Below, piece after piece: positions 24,599 through 33,938 of a DNA stretch of 64,000 nt. The translations under genes and the position numbers were made by a program. The notes under the pieces are model-generated. The model had not been told where the DNA came from and made no database searches. It worked only from the letters and a program-made list of their open reading frames with translations. Every line of letters starts with the position of its first letter. Within the stretch, counting starts at the first letter, position 1. This stretch comes from an uncultured Lachnospiraceae bacterium (lineage in GTDB: Bacteria > Bacillota > Clostridia > Lachnospirales > Lachnospiraceae): NCBI GenBank assembly GCA_910588845.1, contig CAJURU010000015.1, positions 13,131 through 77,130 on the forward strand. The letters are read 5' to 3'.

Positions 24599-26038
24599 TC
24601 AAGAACGTTTCCAGGTGGAAGGCGAGAACAGCAGCAGGAGTGGAAACAACTCTAAACGTCCTGCAAGCATATCAAACATCAGCACAAACTTGGCGGGCTG
24701 GCAATACACGCTAAAGTTGGCCGCCGGCCCCACCTCATTCAGCCCTGGCCCGATATTGTTCAGCGTCGCCGCCACCGCTGTAAAATTCGTGGTAAAATCC
24801 AGATTATCCAATGAGACCAACAGTGTCGAAGCTGCAAAGATTACGATATACGCGATAAAAAATACGGAAATGGACCGCAAAATTTCTTTGTTCACCACAC
24901 GGCTCTCTATTGTCACCTGGCGCACGCGCTTAGGGTGGATTAAGTGTGAGAGCTCATTCTTAACCATTTTCAGCATAATCATCACGCGGGACACCTTGAT
25001 TCCTCCACCTGTACTTCCAGCACAAGCGCCCACAAACATCAGCGCAACCAAAATAGCTTTAGAAAATTCCGGCCACATATTAAAATCTACCGTAGAAAAC
25101 CCGGTCGTAGTTATAATGGACGCCACCTGAAACGCCGCATGGTGAAAAGCCTCAAACAATGATTGGAAGCTGCCGCGGATATTTATTGTAATTAACAAAA
25201 CAGCCGCTAAAATAATTCCCAGATAGTACCGCATCTCTTCATGCTTAAATGCCTGCATCGGCTTTCGCGCGCGAATCAGATAATAAACGTTAAAATTAAC
25301 GCCGAAAAGAATCATAAAAATTGTAATTACAACCTGAGAGGCGACGGCATAGCTGCCAATGCTGCTGTTGAGCACGCCAAATCCACCTGTACCCGCTGTA
25401 CCAAAGGAAATCGTCATTGCCTCAAAAGGTGACATGCCGGTGAGCAGCAGGAGAATAATCTGAATAACCGTCAGAAAAATATACATCTCATACAAGATAC
25501 GCGCCGTATGGCGTACCCGCGGCACTAATTTTCCTACCGTCGGCCCCGGGCTCTCCGCACGCATCAGATGCATATTATAGCCGCCAGCCAGCGGCAGAAT
25601 CGCGAGAATCAGCACCAGCACGCCCATACCGCCAATCCAATGCGTGAAACTACGCCAGAACAAATTGCATTTTGACAAGGCTTCCACATCCGCCAATATA
25701 CTTGCCCCCGTGGTTGTGAGACCGGAGATTGTCTCAAACAACGCATCCGTATAACTGGAAAATTCCCCCGATAAAAAGAGGGGGAGCGCCCCTGTCACAC
25801 TCAAGAGGATCCAGCTCAGAGACACTGCCACAAACCCTTCCCTTGCGTAAAACACCGAGCTCTTGGGTTTTCTCAGTTTGCCAAGCGCCCCTACCAACAG
25901 GCAGGACACTGCCACAACAAGATATGCAAAACCTTCCCTCTCCCCATAGATGAGCGCAGCAACACAGGGCAGCGCCAAAAACAACGCCTGAAATTCCAGG
26001 ACACGGCAAAGAATATATCTGATAATTGAGTAATTCAT
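24599..26038 (-). CDS. trkH: Trk-type potassium uptake membrane subunit
   Basis: 479-residue polytopic K+ channel/transporter of the TrkH/KtrB superfamily. The four filter-loop segments are recognisable: GLTTTGASIL, GTAGTGGFGVL, ITTTGFSTVDF and LNNIGPGLNEVG. Works with the cytoplasmic NAD/ATP-binding ring TrkA, encoded directly upstream. The start ATG at 26038 is 21 bp after the trkA stop with a weak AAGAG. Complete length. Confidence 0.93.
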   Translation of the reverse strand: MNYSIIRYILCRVLEFQALFLALPCVAALIYGEREGFAYLVVAVSCLLVGALGKLRKPKSSVFYAREGFVAVSLSWILLSVTGALPLFLSGEFSSYTDALFETISGLTTTGASILADVEALSKCNLFWRSFTHWIGGMGVLVLILAILPLAGGYNMHLMRAESPGPTVGKLVPRVRHTARILYEMYIFLTVIQIILLLLTGMSPFEAMTISFGTAGTGGFGVLNSSIGSYAVASQVVITIFMILFGVNFNVYYLIRARKPMQAFKHEEMRYYLGIILAAVLLITINIRGSFQSLFEAFHHAAFQVASIITTTGFSTVDFNMWPEFSKAILVALMFVGACAGSTGGGIKVSRVMIMLKMVKNELSHLIHPKRVRQVTIESRVVNKEILRSISVFFIAYIVIFAASTLLVSLDNLDFTTNFTAVAATLNNIGPGLNEVGPAANFSVYCQPAKFVLMFDMLAGRLELFPLLLLFSPSTWKRS

Positions 26039-26059
26039 AATGTTTCTCTTCGTCCTCCG

Positions 26060-27415
26060 TCACCGCAAAATATCCTTCAAATCATGGAAGCCCCTGGCGG
26101 TAGTGACTACCACTACCGTATCTCCAAGCATGATAGAATCCTGTCCACCTGGTGTTATAATTATGCCCTTGCGGTTAATACAGGCAATCAGCAGATTGTC
26201 TTTCAGCCGCAATTCCTTTAGCGGCACACCTACGAGCTCGGACTGTTCATTTACACGAAATTCCAGAGCCTCTACCTTATTCTCAATCAACCGGTATAAG
26301 GTCTCGATATTACTGCCAATAGAATTCTGCATAGCACGGACATATTGGAGAATATACTCTGCCGTAATGTTTTTCGGGTAGAGCACGCTCCCCAAATCTA
26401 GCCCGTCAATGATTTCATCATAGGAAATCCGGTGTACTTTGGTAATTGTCTTTGCCTTGGAAACATTTTTGGCAAAAAGGCTGAGCATGATATTCTCTTC
26501 ATCCAGGCTGGTCCAGGATACAAAAGAATGGACGCGCGGCAGCCCCTCCTCATAAAGCAGCTCCCGGTCTGTGCCATCGCCGCGGATAACCAACGCCTGG
26601 GGCAAAAGCTCACTGAGTTCATTGCAGCGTTCCTTGTCCTGCTCAATAATTTTAATCTCAATCCCCATTGGCAAAAGCTGCTTTGCCAGATAATAGGTGG
26701 TTTCTCCGCCCCCTATGATCATGCAGCTCTTAATACGGTTAGTCGCCATGCCGATTTTACGGAAAAATTCATTGGCATTCCTCGACGACGCCACCACCGT
26801 AATCACGTCTTTCTCTCTCAGTTCAAAATTACCGTCAGGGATAAAGACCTCCTCCCCGCGCTCCACGGTACAGATTAAGACATCACATCCCAGACCACTG
26901 GAAATATAAGTAAGCGGCCGGCCGTGCAACACAGAACCTTCGTTTAATTTGCATTTTAAAAGCTCTATCCTCCCCTTTGCGAAAACATCCACTTTAATGG
27001 CAGAAGGAAACTTCAAAAGCCTGGAAATCTCGCATGCCGCCGCATATTCCGGGTTAATAATCATCGACAGCCCCAATTCTTCCTTGATAAAAGCAATTTC
27101 CTTATTGTACACAGGATTGCGCACTCTGGCAATCGTATTGCAGTCGCCTGCTTTTTTGGCAATCAGGCAGCAGAGCAGATTCAATTCATCCGATGCTGTC
27201 ACTGCAATCATCAGGTCCGCGTCTTCAATTCCCGCCTCCTTTTGAACAGTAAGGCTGGCTCCGTTGCCGACAATACCCATCACATCATACTGATTTGCCA
27301 CCGCCTCTGTCCTATATCCATCCACATCTATCACTGTAATATTATGACCTTCTTTACTCAACTGCTCGGTCAAGGTTGCACCCACATTTCCACAACCCAC
27401 TATGATAATCTGCAT
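26060..27415 (-). CDS. trkA: Trk system potassium transport regulatory subunit TrkA
   Basis: 451-residue cytoplasmic ring protein that gates TrkH in response to nucleotides. Two tandem RCK units: the first starts MQIIIVGCGNVGATLTEQLS with the acidic ribose-binding Asp in ITVIDVD; the second starts MIIGGGETTYYLAKQLLPMG and ends ITPGGQDSIMLGDTVVVVTT (RCK-C). GGGAGGAG precedes the ATG. It sits between degV and trkH in one leftward run; a possible promoter overlaps the inverted repeat at 27470-27489. Confidence 0.94.
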   Translation of the reverse strand: MQIIIVGCGNVGATLTEQLSKEGHNITVIDVDGYRTEAVANQYDVMGIVGNGASLTVQKEAGIEDADLMIAVTASDELNLLCCLIAKKAGDCNTIARVRNPVYNKEIAFIKEELGLSMIINPEYAAACEISRLLKFPSAIKVDVFAKGRIELLKCKLNEGSVLHGRPLTYISSGLGCDVLICTVERGEEVFIPDGNFELREKDVITVVASSRNANEFFRKIGMATNRIKSCMIIGGGETTYYLAKQLLPMGIEIKIIEQDKERCNELSELLPQALVIRGDGTDRELLYEEGLPRVHSFVSWTSLDEENIMLSLFAKNVSKAKTITKVHRISYDEIIDGLDLGSVLYPKNITAEYILQYVRAMQNSIGSNIETLYRLIENKVEALEFRVNEQSELVGVPLKELRLKDNLLIACINRKGIIITPGGQDSIMLGDTVVVVTTARGFHDLKDILR

Positions 27416-27469
27416 GGTCTCCTCCCATCTGTGCCGTTCTGGCGCAAAATCTTCTGTATTTTATTATTC

Positions 27470-27489
27470 TGACAAAGTTATTTTTGTCA
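27470..27489. promoter_or_regulatory. Inverted repeat upstream of trkA
   Basis: Perfect 7-bp arms TGACAAA and TTTGTCA with a 6-base spacer. It overlaps a weak minus-strand promoter-like pair (GTGACA, about 18 bp, TAATAA). It could be an operator or a short terminator for degV. Confidence 0.35.
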
Positions 27490-27499
27490 CATGATTAAA

Positions 27500-28393
27500 T
27501 TATTTATCAAACTTCTTGATTAATCCCAAACCGATGGGGTAAGGCCCGGTATGGACGCCGATCGTCGCCCCAATCTGAAAAATATCAATAGATCCATAAT
27601 GGGAATACGTCTTCAAAGAAGCCAGAAGTTCATCGCGAAAAGCGACTGCCTCCTCATAATCGTAGCCATATCCCACCACGATTTGATAATCATCCGGTGA
27701 TTCTCCAATTTTATGAAAATGTTCCTTCGCCTGTTCAATCAGACGCTTTAGCGCCTTTTTCCGGCTTCTGCTAATGCCAATGGGAAAAATTTCTCCCTCG
27801 CGCAGCATAATCAGCGGTTTAATTCCCAGCGTAGAGGCCGCGCTGCCCATAACCTTGCCGATCCGTCCGCCGTGAATCAGATATTCATAATTCCCCACGG
27901 TAAAAATAATCCGCCCACTGGCTTTTATACGCTCAATGCCAGCCACCGTCTCACCAAAAGAAAGTCCGGCCTGCTGCATACGCACTGCTTCTAATGTCAA
28001 AATTCCCTGGAGCACTGTGTTGACAGTCGTGTCAATGACCTCTATCTTCACATCCGGGTATTCCTCTTTCATAGACTCCGCCGCCGTTCTTGCCGAATTG
28101 AAGGAACCGCTGAATTTGACGGTGATACACAGGCAGATAATATCCTTGCCCTCTTTCGCATAGGGAGTAAATGCTTCCACATAATCCTGCACGGAGGGCA
28201 GGGATGACTTGGGAAACTTATTGGGATTATCCACCATCTCCTGGTAAAATTCCCGCACGCCAATCTCCTCAATTTCCTTCTTGTAATCCTTGCCGTTAAA
28301 GGTTACATAAAAGGGCACAACCTTAATTCCCATCTTCTGTGGAATCTCCTGCCCAAGATCGCAGGAACCATCTGTAATAATCTGATACGCCAT
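27500..28393 (-). CDS. DegV-family fatty-acid-binding protein
   Basis: 297 residues. DegV proteins bind long-chain fatty acids; FakB members deliver them to the kinase FakA for phospholipid synthesis. Characteristic segments are YQIITDGSCDLGQEIPQ at the start, the KFPKSSLPSVQDYVEAF region, SGSFNSARTA and HGGRIGKVMGSAASTLGIKP, the fatty-acid pocket, and IGATIGVHTGPYPIG near the end. No fakA gene is nearby, so FakB identity is not certain. Directly follows ybaK (27 bp). Confidence 0.92.
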   Translation of the reverse strand: MAYQIITDGSCDLGQEIPQKMGIKVVPFYVTFNGKDYKKEIEEIGVREFYQEMVDNPNKFPKSSLPSVQDYVEAFTPYAKEGKDIICLCITVKFSGSFNSARTAAESMKEEYPDVKIEVIDTTVNTVLQGILTLEAVRMQQAGLSFGETVAGIERIKASGRIIFTVGNYEYLIHGGRIGKVMGSAASTLGIKPLIMLREGEIFPIGISRSRKKALKRLIEQAKEHFHKIGESPDDYQIVVGYGYDYEEAVAFRDELLASLKTYSHYGSIDIFQIGATIGVHTGPYPIGLGLIKKFDK

Positions 28394-28420
28394 GTCTCTT
28401 CCTTTCTTTATTATGCGATT

Positions 28421-28897
28421 TTAAAACTCCCCAACCCTGCCGCCAGTGACTGCTAACAAATCCTGCGCCGCTAAAGACAGAGTGGTTCCTATCCTTCCGC
28501 CGCTGATATAGATCTTCTCATAATCAAGAGCCGACTTGTGTAAAAATACCGGGTACTGTTTCTTCATGCCCAACGGACTGCACCCTCCTCGGACGTAGCC
28601 GGTCACAGCCGTTATATCTTTCACATGAATCATATCCAGGGATTTCTCCCCGACAAGCCGCGCCGCCTCCTTTAGCCGTACCTCCTGCGCAACTGGAAGT
28701 ACGAACACATAATATTGTCTGCTCTTTCCCTGGAGCACTAACGTCTTAAACGACTGCTCCAAAGGTACTCCTGTCTTCTGGGCCGTATGAAGCCCATCAA
28801 TAAATTCATCGCATTCATATTGCAGTAAGTCATAAGGTATTTTCTTCTTATCCAAAATCCGCATGGCATTCGTCTTAATTTCTTTCTCTTTCGCCAT
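28421..28897 (-). CDS. ybaK: Cys-tRNA(Pro)/Cys-tRNA(Cys) deacylase YbaK type
   Basis: 158-residue editing-domain protein that hydrolyses misacylated Cys-tRNA(Pro). The YbaK/EbsC fold is indicated by KTNAMRILDKKKIPYDLLQY, the catalytic-lysine region EQSFKTLVLQGKS, and the GYVRGGCSPLGMKK motif. The ATG at 28897 follows GGGAGG; an upstream in-frame stretch lacks such a site. It is the first gene behind the promoter at 29052-29080 and likely heads a ybaK-degV (possibly -trkA-trkH-hydF) transcript. Confidence 0.92.
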   Translation of the reverse strand: MAKEKEIKTNAMRILDKKKIPYDLLQYECDEFIDGLHTAQKTGVPLEQSFKTLVLQGKSRQYYVFVLPVAQEVRLKEAARLVGEKSLDMIHVKDITAVTGYVRGGCSPLGMKKQYPVFLHKSALDYEKIYISGGRIGTTLSLAAQDLLAVTGGRVGEF

Positions 28898-29051
28898 CCT
28901 GCCTCCCATCAGCCGCCTTCCAATCCTGTCTCCCGCCACAAACGCGGCGGCCCGGCTGTTGTCCACCGGAATAAAGAAACGGAAGAAATGCTGACTCCTC
29001 AGCGCTTCCTCCGTCTCTGTCTCTTCTACTAGCCGTCAGATTCTAAACAGC

Positions 29052-29080
29052 ATCATAGCACGAAATATAAGTTGTGTCAA
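29052..29080 (-). promoter_or_regulatory. Promoter for ybaK-degV
   Basis: TTGACA (29075-29080), 17-bp spacer, TATGAT (29052-29057) on the minus strand. The leader to the ybaK ATG is about 150 bases. Confidence 0.8.
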
Positions 29081-29103
29081 CGCCAGCGCGCCTCCTCTGA
29101 TAT

Positions 29104-29769
29104 CTACTTTGTCACTTTCTTCTTCATGGCCTTGCTGTATGCACCGTACTTTACTTTCTTGCCAATCTTCGCATAACTGCGGACCCTCACATAATATGTC
29201 TTGCCCTTTTTTAACTTTTTCAGGGTATAAGAAGTCTTAGACGTTTTAACCTTCTTTGCACCTTTGAAGGACTTCTTTGTGGAATACGAAATCTCATACC
29301 CCTTCGCCCCGCTCTTCTTCGTGCTCAAACTCAATTTCACCAGAAGCTTACCGCCTTTTTTCGCCGTGAGCTTTACAATCTTATTTTTCTTAGGCATAAT
29401 GGTAAATTTCACCGTCTTAGATCCATTGTACCTGCCTTTTCCTGTGACTTTAAGCGAACTCTGGCCGACCTTTATATTATTACTGTAAGAGACCGTGTAA
29501 TCCTTGTTGGCTGCCAGTTTCTTTCCTTTGTACGTCACTGTTGCTTTGGGCTTTTGCGCTTTCCCTGTATAAGTAAGCGTTATTTTGGAAAGCTTTACAC
29601 TTGCAGCGCTGATCGAAATTGGCTTCTGGCTCTCATTGTCGCCCGGGTTATTTCCACCTGAATTATCCCCTCCTGGATTGTTGCCGCCTGGGTTATCCCC
29701 TCCCGGATTGTTGCCGCCCGGGTTATCCCCTCCCTGTGTCTCCTTCCATCTGGCCGTCAAGGTTATATC
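29104..29769 (-). pseudogene. C-terminal fragment of the split PI-PLC surface protein
   Basis: In the same frame as the upstream gene, directly after its TAA at 29770-29772. The sequence resumes DITLTARWKE, which completes the InlB-like repeat cut by the stop. Next is a GGDNPGGNNPGG linker encoded by tandem 30-bp DNA repeats (29640-29740), then an Ig-like/MBG-type module (LTYTGKAQKPKATVTYKGKK) and a fibronectin III-like domain (TYYVRVRSYAKIGKKVKYGA). A TTG at 29760 could start it but has no ribosome binding site or signal peptide, so separate production is unlikely. Confidence 0.8.
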
Positions 29770-32700
29770 TTACGTAACAGGAGTATTCTCAAAGTCAAAG
29801 GCTGTTTCTTCACCCTCTGCAAACCATCCTTCAAAATCAAATCCTGTTTTCTCAGGTTTCTGGGGCTTTTCCGCTTTCTCTCCCCTTTTCACAGTTATCG
29901 TTGAAATATCCGAACCATTATCCGGGTTAAGCGTGATCGTACATGATATTTTCTCCAATACCGCCAATGCATCCTGCAATGATGCCAATGCATTGTCAAC
30001 TTCCTCTTTGGTAACATCTTCCTCTGCCGCCGTCTGCATGATATCTTCCAACACTTCCTGGAACAACGCCCAGCTCTCAGCTGTGTAATCACCCTGTGAA
30101 AGCTTCTGGGCGTCTGCAATGGCCTGATTCAGCGATGTCTTATCCCCACGTCGCACCAGGGCGTTTTTCTTCGCTGTGAGAGCTGCTTTTGCCGCGTCCA
30201 CATCGCCCTGCGATACGTCGTTGCTATCGACAATTCCCTCTGCATCTGCGAGCGCTTTCGTGAGAGCCTCCCAGCTTGCAGTCGTATATTCAGCCTGCCT
30301 CAAGGACTTCACAGTTTGTATCAAATCATTTAAAGACTTCTTATTGCCCAGCTTCGCCAACGCGTTTTTCTTTGCCTGTAAATCAGCTGACGCCGCCTGA
30401 ACTTCCGCCTCGCTGCTTGGCCTGGTTATCTGCTGTTTTGCCGCCGCCAATGACTGCTGCAATGCCTGCCAGCTTGAGACTGTGTAATCTGCCTCCTTGC
30501 CCCCCGCTATAATAGCCTCCACAGACGATACGACCGCCTGCAAGTCTGTCGTGTCAACATTCAATTTCGTGTATACGGCGCAATGGAATATCACTTCCGT
30601 AGTCTTACCATGTAAGGTCACCGTCGCCTTCAAACGAACGTCCGCAATCGGTTCACTCGCCCCAGGCAATGTCACTTTCCCGCTATTATCAATAACATTC
30701 GGATTGGATGATTCCCAGGAAATCGTTGCCGCGCCGCCGCAGGCTGTCGTCGGAAGCGTAAGCGCACCGTCTGTGATAGATAACGAAAGGCTTCCATCCT
30801 CGCCCTTTATGATATCTAAATCAAGCGCCGCCTGCAAATCAGTCATTATTGCTTCTTTGATGGATGCATTCATAAATCCATTTGCTTCTTCTTCCCCCAA
30901 AGCGTAATCATATATGCGAAAATCCTTGATGTTTCCCTTGAAATCGCTATCGCCATTATGCGCATAGATTGCATTGCCGATATAAGCGAATGCAACGCTG
31001 CCCATCTCTGCTAATGAGTAATCTGCCGTTATCGTATTTACTTTGGCGCCATCCTGATACAGGCTCATAGTCCTTCCATCCATTACTACCGTAAGATGGC
31101 TCCAGGTATTGGCCGCCGGAGCTGCCGTCTTGATATTGTTGGTATTTCCATCCCATCCTCTGGGACACGCATTAACTAACAGATTTCCTTTGTCGTTCGT
31201 ATTTATAATGAAATGTTTGGAGCCTCCATTGTTTGGATTACACTCCGTACCATTGCCAAATCCAAATGCATTGCTCGTGATCCCCCGCGCGTCTTTGACC
31301 CAGAAAGAAACGCTCATCCTGTCGTTGCCAATCAGCGCGTCAAACAGCTCTGTCGGCAGTGAGAGATAACTTGTGCGCGATGGACCGCCTGTAAATGCTG
31401 CGCCATTTTCAGTGCTGAAACTCATCCCCGTCGCTACGGCATCGTAATGGTTCCCGGATGCATCCTTGCTGTCCGCCGTTAATGGATAATAAGCAAGTAA
31501 GTGTTCTTCTGACGCGGATGTGTCTGAGGTATCTTTATCGTTATAAATTGCTAACGCCTGTTCTGGGGCAACCGCGCAGCCATATACACGGAAATCCTTG
31601 ACATTGCCTTTAAAATCACTGTCATTATTATGCGCATAGATTGCATTGCCAATATAGGCAAAGGCCATGTTTCCCATCTCAGCCACCGAGTAATCTTCGG
31701 ATATTTGTTTTACTTTTACACCATCTTTATATAAAGTAAAACTCTTTCCTTCCATTACAATGGTTAGATGGAACCATGTATTTTTCGTGGGCGCTGCCGT
31801 CTGGATGTTGTTGCTGCCCTCGTTCCATCCGCTCGGACACGCATTAACATAAATGTTGCCGGATTTATTTGTATTTACAATAACATGCTTGGAGCCTCCA
31901 TTGTTCGGATTACACTCCGTACCATTGCCAAACCCAAAGGCGTTACATTTGCTGTCCTGTGCATCTTTTACCCAAAAAGAAATTGTAAGATTATCATTGT
32001 CACTTGTGCGGTTAAACATCGCCGCAGGCAGTGAGATATAACTGGAACGCGCGTTTCCGCCTGAAAAAGCCGCGCCGTTTTCCCGGTCAAATATAACCCC
32101 ATTTGCCGTGCCGCTATTGTGGTTCCCCGATACGTCATGGCTGCTGGCAGTCAAGGGATACCAGCCTAACAGGTCTGCTCTCAGCTCTGCTACGCTCTTC
32201 AAATCAAATCCATTTTCCATAAGCGTGTTCAAGGCGTCTGCCGCTGCCTGCACCTGTGTGTTTGTAACTTTGTCTGCGCCTGCCTGCACAAGCGTGTTTG
32301 CCGTTTCCATGGCGGATTTTAAGGCAGTCAGGTTATATTTGGCGTTGGCTGCATCACCATAAAATGTTTCCGCTTCCCTAAGAGCAACGCCCAAATCAGC
32401 AAAAACTGCATCCAGGCCCTTTATCTGTACCGAAAATACCTTCTGCTGGGAAAAAGTACCTGAAGTTACCGTTGCGGTCAGGCTTGCAGTCACATCACCA
32501 GATGTTGGGCATACGAGAGAAGCCTTTGTACCATTTATTTTTAAGGCATCTGCCGGTTTACAGCTCCATGTAATAGAAACGCCTTGCTGTCCTCCGACTT
32601 CTTCTCCGACAGACGGCAGTATCATGTTAGATTCCACAACAGTCGGAATCGCCGCTTCTAAGTTCTTTATCGTATTGGCAACTTCCAATTTCGGCGATTT

Positions 32701-33621
32701 GTTGCTTTGATAGACATGTCTTGCCAGCTCCTCCGTGGCAAAATCCATGATAATCCAGCCATAATTTTTGCCATAATCTAACTTTCCGTTGTTATAGTCC
32801 AGGAAGTTAGCGTTAATGCTGCTTGCAGATGTTTTCGGATTATTGTCTCCCGCTGTACTCATGAAATTCAGGAAATATGTGGTCTCAGGCGTGATAGTGA
32901 TATCCTTGCCATCCTCCGCCTTCACGACCTCGTTTGTCGTATGCGGCGGATTGTCCAGCCCCTGTTTGACAACCGTCCATTTATTATCTTTTTTATATTC
33001 ATAGCGGTCCTGTACGCAGAAACGCAGCCATCCATACTTACTGACCCTTTCAGGGTCGGACCAAGGCGGCGTTACCATATCCGAACCCTTCTGGTCATTC
33101 CAGAAAAGCCTCACGCCCTTATCCCCCGCATAGTCGTCAGAAGCGCTGTGGTAACGCCTTGACAGGACAATTTTTTTCCTTACATCCTTCAGGTTCGCAC
33201 TTCCATTTTGCAGGTACCAGTACTCCGGGTTTTCTTTGATATAATTATGGATATACGTCTCTATCTGCGCATCCTCAGTTTCTCCATCATCTTTTTTCAT
33301 GCTCATGACAATTGTCTCTGTGGGATGCGCATTCAGGAAATCATAGCAATTTTTTAAAACTTCATCCAAATACAGATTCTTCCCATTTTCTGACTTGCAA
33401 TCTGTTTCACCATGGACAAGCCGCAGTTTCTCCCCATCGTCTTCCAGACGGATATCCAGGAAACGAATACCATTGTTAAGCTGTTCCGTTATCGTTGTAT
33501 TCTGGCATTGTGCTGAAATTGTGGCGTCAATAAATGATAATTTTACTATTTTGGTTCCGCTGTCATGCGTCCCCGGAAGGTTAATCTGCGAAATCTTTAA
33601 GTTGTCATCCAGATAAGACAT
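29770..33621 (-). CDS. PI-PLC-type phosphodiesterase with LamG and FIVAR modules (interrupted gene, main part)
   Basis: 1283 residues. Residues about 1-315 are a phosphatidylinositol-specific phospholipase C X-domain; both catalytic histidines are in place (INLPGTHDSGT and LRLVHGET). Next are an atrophied bacterial Ig-like module, a short FIVAR-like helical region, two closely similar LamG-like domains (about residues 500-690 and 700-900, both with FGFGNGTECNPNNGGSKH), another Ig-like module, three FIVAR repeats (YTVSSWQAL, YTTASWEAL, YTAESWALF) and the start of an InlB-like repeat. The frame is bounded by an in-frame TGA just before its ATG and an in-frame TAA at 29770, both within otherwise continuous homology. 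As it stands the protein lacks a signal peptide and its C-terminal modules. Confidence 0.8.
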   Translation of the reverse strand: MSYLDDNLKISQINLPGTHDSGTKIVKLSFIDATISAQCQNTTITEQLNNGIRFLDIRLEDDGEKLRLVHGETDCKSENGKNLYLDEVLKNCYDFLNAHPTETIVMSMKKDDGETEDAQIETYIHNYIKENPEYWYLQNGSANLKDVRKKIVLSRRYHSASDDYAGDKGVRLFWNDQKGSDMVTPPWSDPERVSKYGWLRFCVQDRYEYKKDNKWTVVKQGLDNPPHTTNEVVKAEDGKDITITPETTYFLNFMSTAGDNNPKTSASSINANFLDYNNGKLDYGKNYGWIIMDFATEELARHVYQSNKSPKLEVANTIKNLEAAIPTVVESNMILPSVGEEVGGQQGVSITWSCKPADALKINGTKASLVCPTSGDVTASLTATVTSGTFSQQKVFSVQIKGLDAVFADLGVALREAETFYGDAANAKYNLTALKSAMETANTLVQAGADKVTNTQVQAAADALNTLMENGFDLKSVAELRADLLGWYPLTASSHDVSGNHNSGTANGVIFDRENGAAFSGGNARSSYISLPAAMFNRTSDNDNLTISFWVKDAQDSKCNAFGFGNGTECNPNNGGSKHVIVNTNKSGNIYVNACPSGWNEGSNNIQTAAPTKNTWFHLTIVMEGKSFTLYKDGVKVKQISEDYSVAEMGNMAFAYIGNAIYAHNNDSDFKGNVKDFRVYGCAVAPEQALAIYNDKDTSDTSASEEHLLAYYPLTADSKDASGNHYDAVATGMSFSTENGAAFTGGPSRTSYLSLPTELFDALIGNDRMSVSFWVKDARGITSNAFGFGNGTECNPNNGGSKHFIINTNDKGNLLVNACPRGWDGNTNNIKTAAPAANTWSHLTVVMDGRTMSLYQDGAKVNTITADYSLAEMGSVAFAYIGNAIYAHNGDSDFKGNIKDFRIYDYALGEEEANGFMNASIKEAIMTDLQAALDLDIIKGEDGSLSLSITDGALTLPTTACGGAATISWESSNPNVIDNSGKVTLPGASEPIADVRLKATVTLHGKTTEVIFHCAVYTKLNVDTTDLQAVVSSVEAIIAGGKEADYTVSSWQALQQSLAAAKQQITRPSSEAEVQAASADLQAKKNALAKLGNKKSLNDLIQTVKSLRQAEYTTASWEALTKALADAEGIVDSNDVSQGDVDAAKAALTAKKNALVRRGDKTSLNQAIADAQKLSQGDYTAESWALFQEVLEDIMQTAAEEDVTKEEVDNALASLQDALAVLEKISCTITLNPDNGSDISTITVKRGEKAEKPQKPEKTGFDFEGWFAEGEETAFDFENTPVT

Positions 33622-33762
33622 TCAATCCGCACTGCTTACCCTCTCCCATATATCGGTTGTCGTTTCTGCTGCTTTCGCTTCCACCGGATAGAAAGTAATT
33701 GCCGTACAAAATACAATTCCAGCCAGCGCTGCGCTAAAAATTTTCTTTAATCTTTTTCGCAT
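33622..33762 (-). pseudogene. Signal-peptide fragment of the split PI-PLC surface protein
   Basis: ATG at 33762 behind AGGAGG opens 46 codons: MRKRLKKIFSAALAGIVFCT, a classical signal peptide, then AETTTDIWERVSSAD and TGA. The next codon in the same frame is the ATG of the catalytic part (MSYLDDNLKISQ). A single TGG-to-TGA change would explain the break. The intact gene would span 29104-33762 (1553 codons). Confidence 0.8.
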
Positions 33763-33883
33763 GAGCAATATCCTCCTCTTCCCTACTTTAAATAATATTA
33801 TCGCAGAATATTATAGCAGAAACCCCCAAAAGTTTCCAGTAATTGAGAGGATTTTTCAGCATAATTATCATATAAAACAGAAT

Positions 33884-33913
33884 GTCCCCAGAACACTTTT
33901 TCGTGCCCCAGGG
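33884..33913 (-). terminator. Possible terminator of the trp operon
   Basis: Imperfect hairpin (GTCCC...GGGAC outer arms) 26 bp after the trpD stop, followed on the minus strand by ATTCTGTTTTAT. The stem is interrupted, so the call is tentative. Confidence 0.4.
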
Positions 33914-33938
33914 ACGACTGGTTTTAAAACCGGCATCA

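Noticed and set aside
33622..33624. TGA in the PI-PLC gene as a selenocysteine codon
   Set aside because: The position lies just after the signal peptide, not in a redox motif, no SECIS-like hairpin is evident, and a second stop (TAA) later in the gene points to decay.
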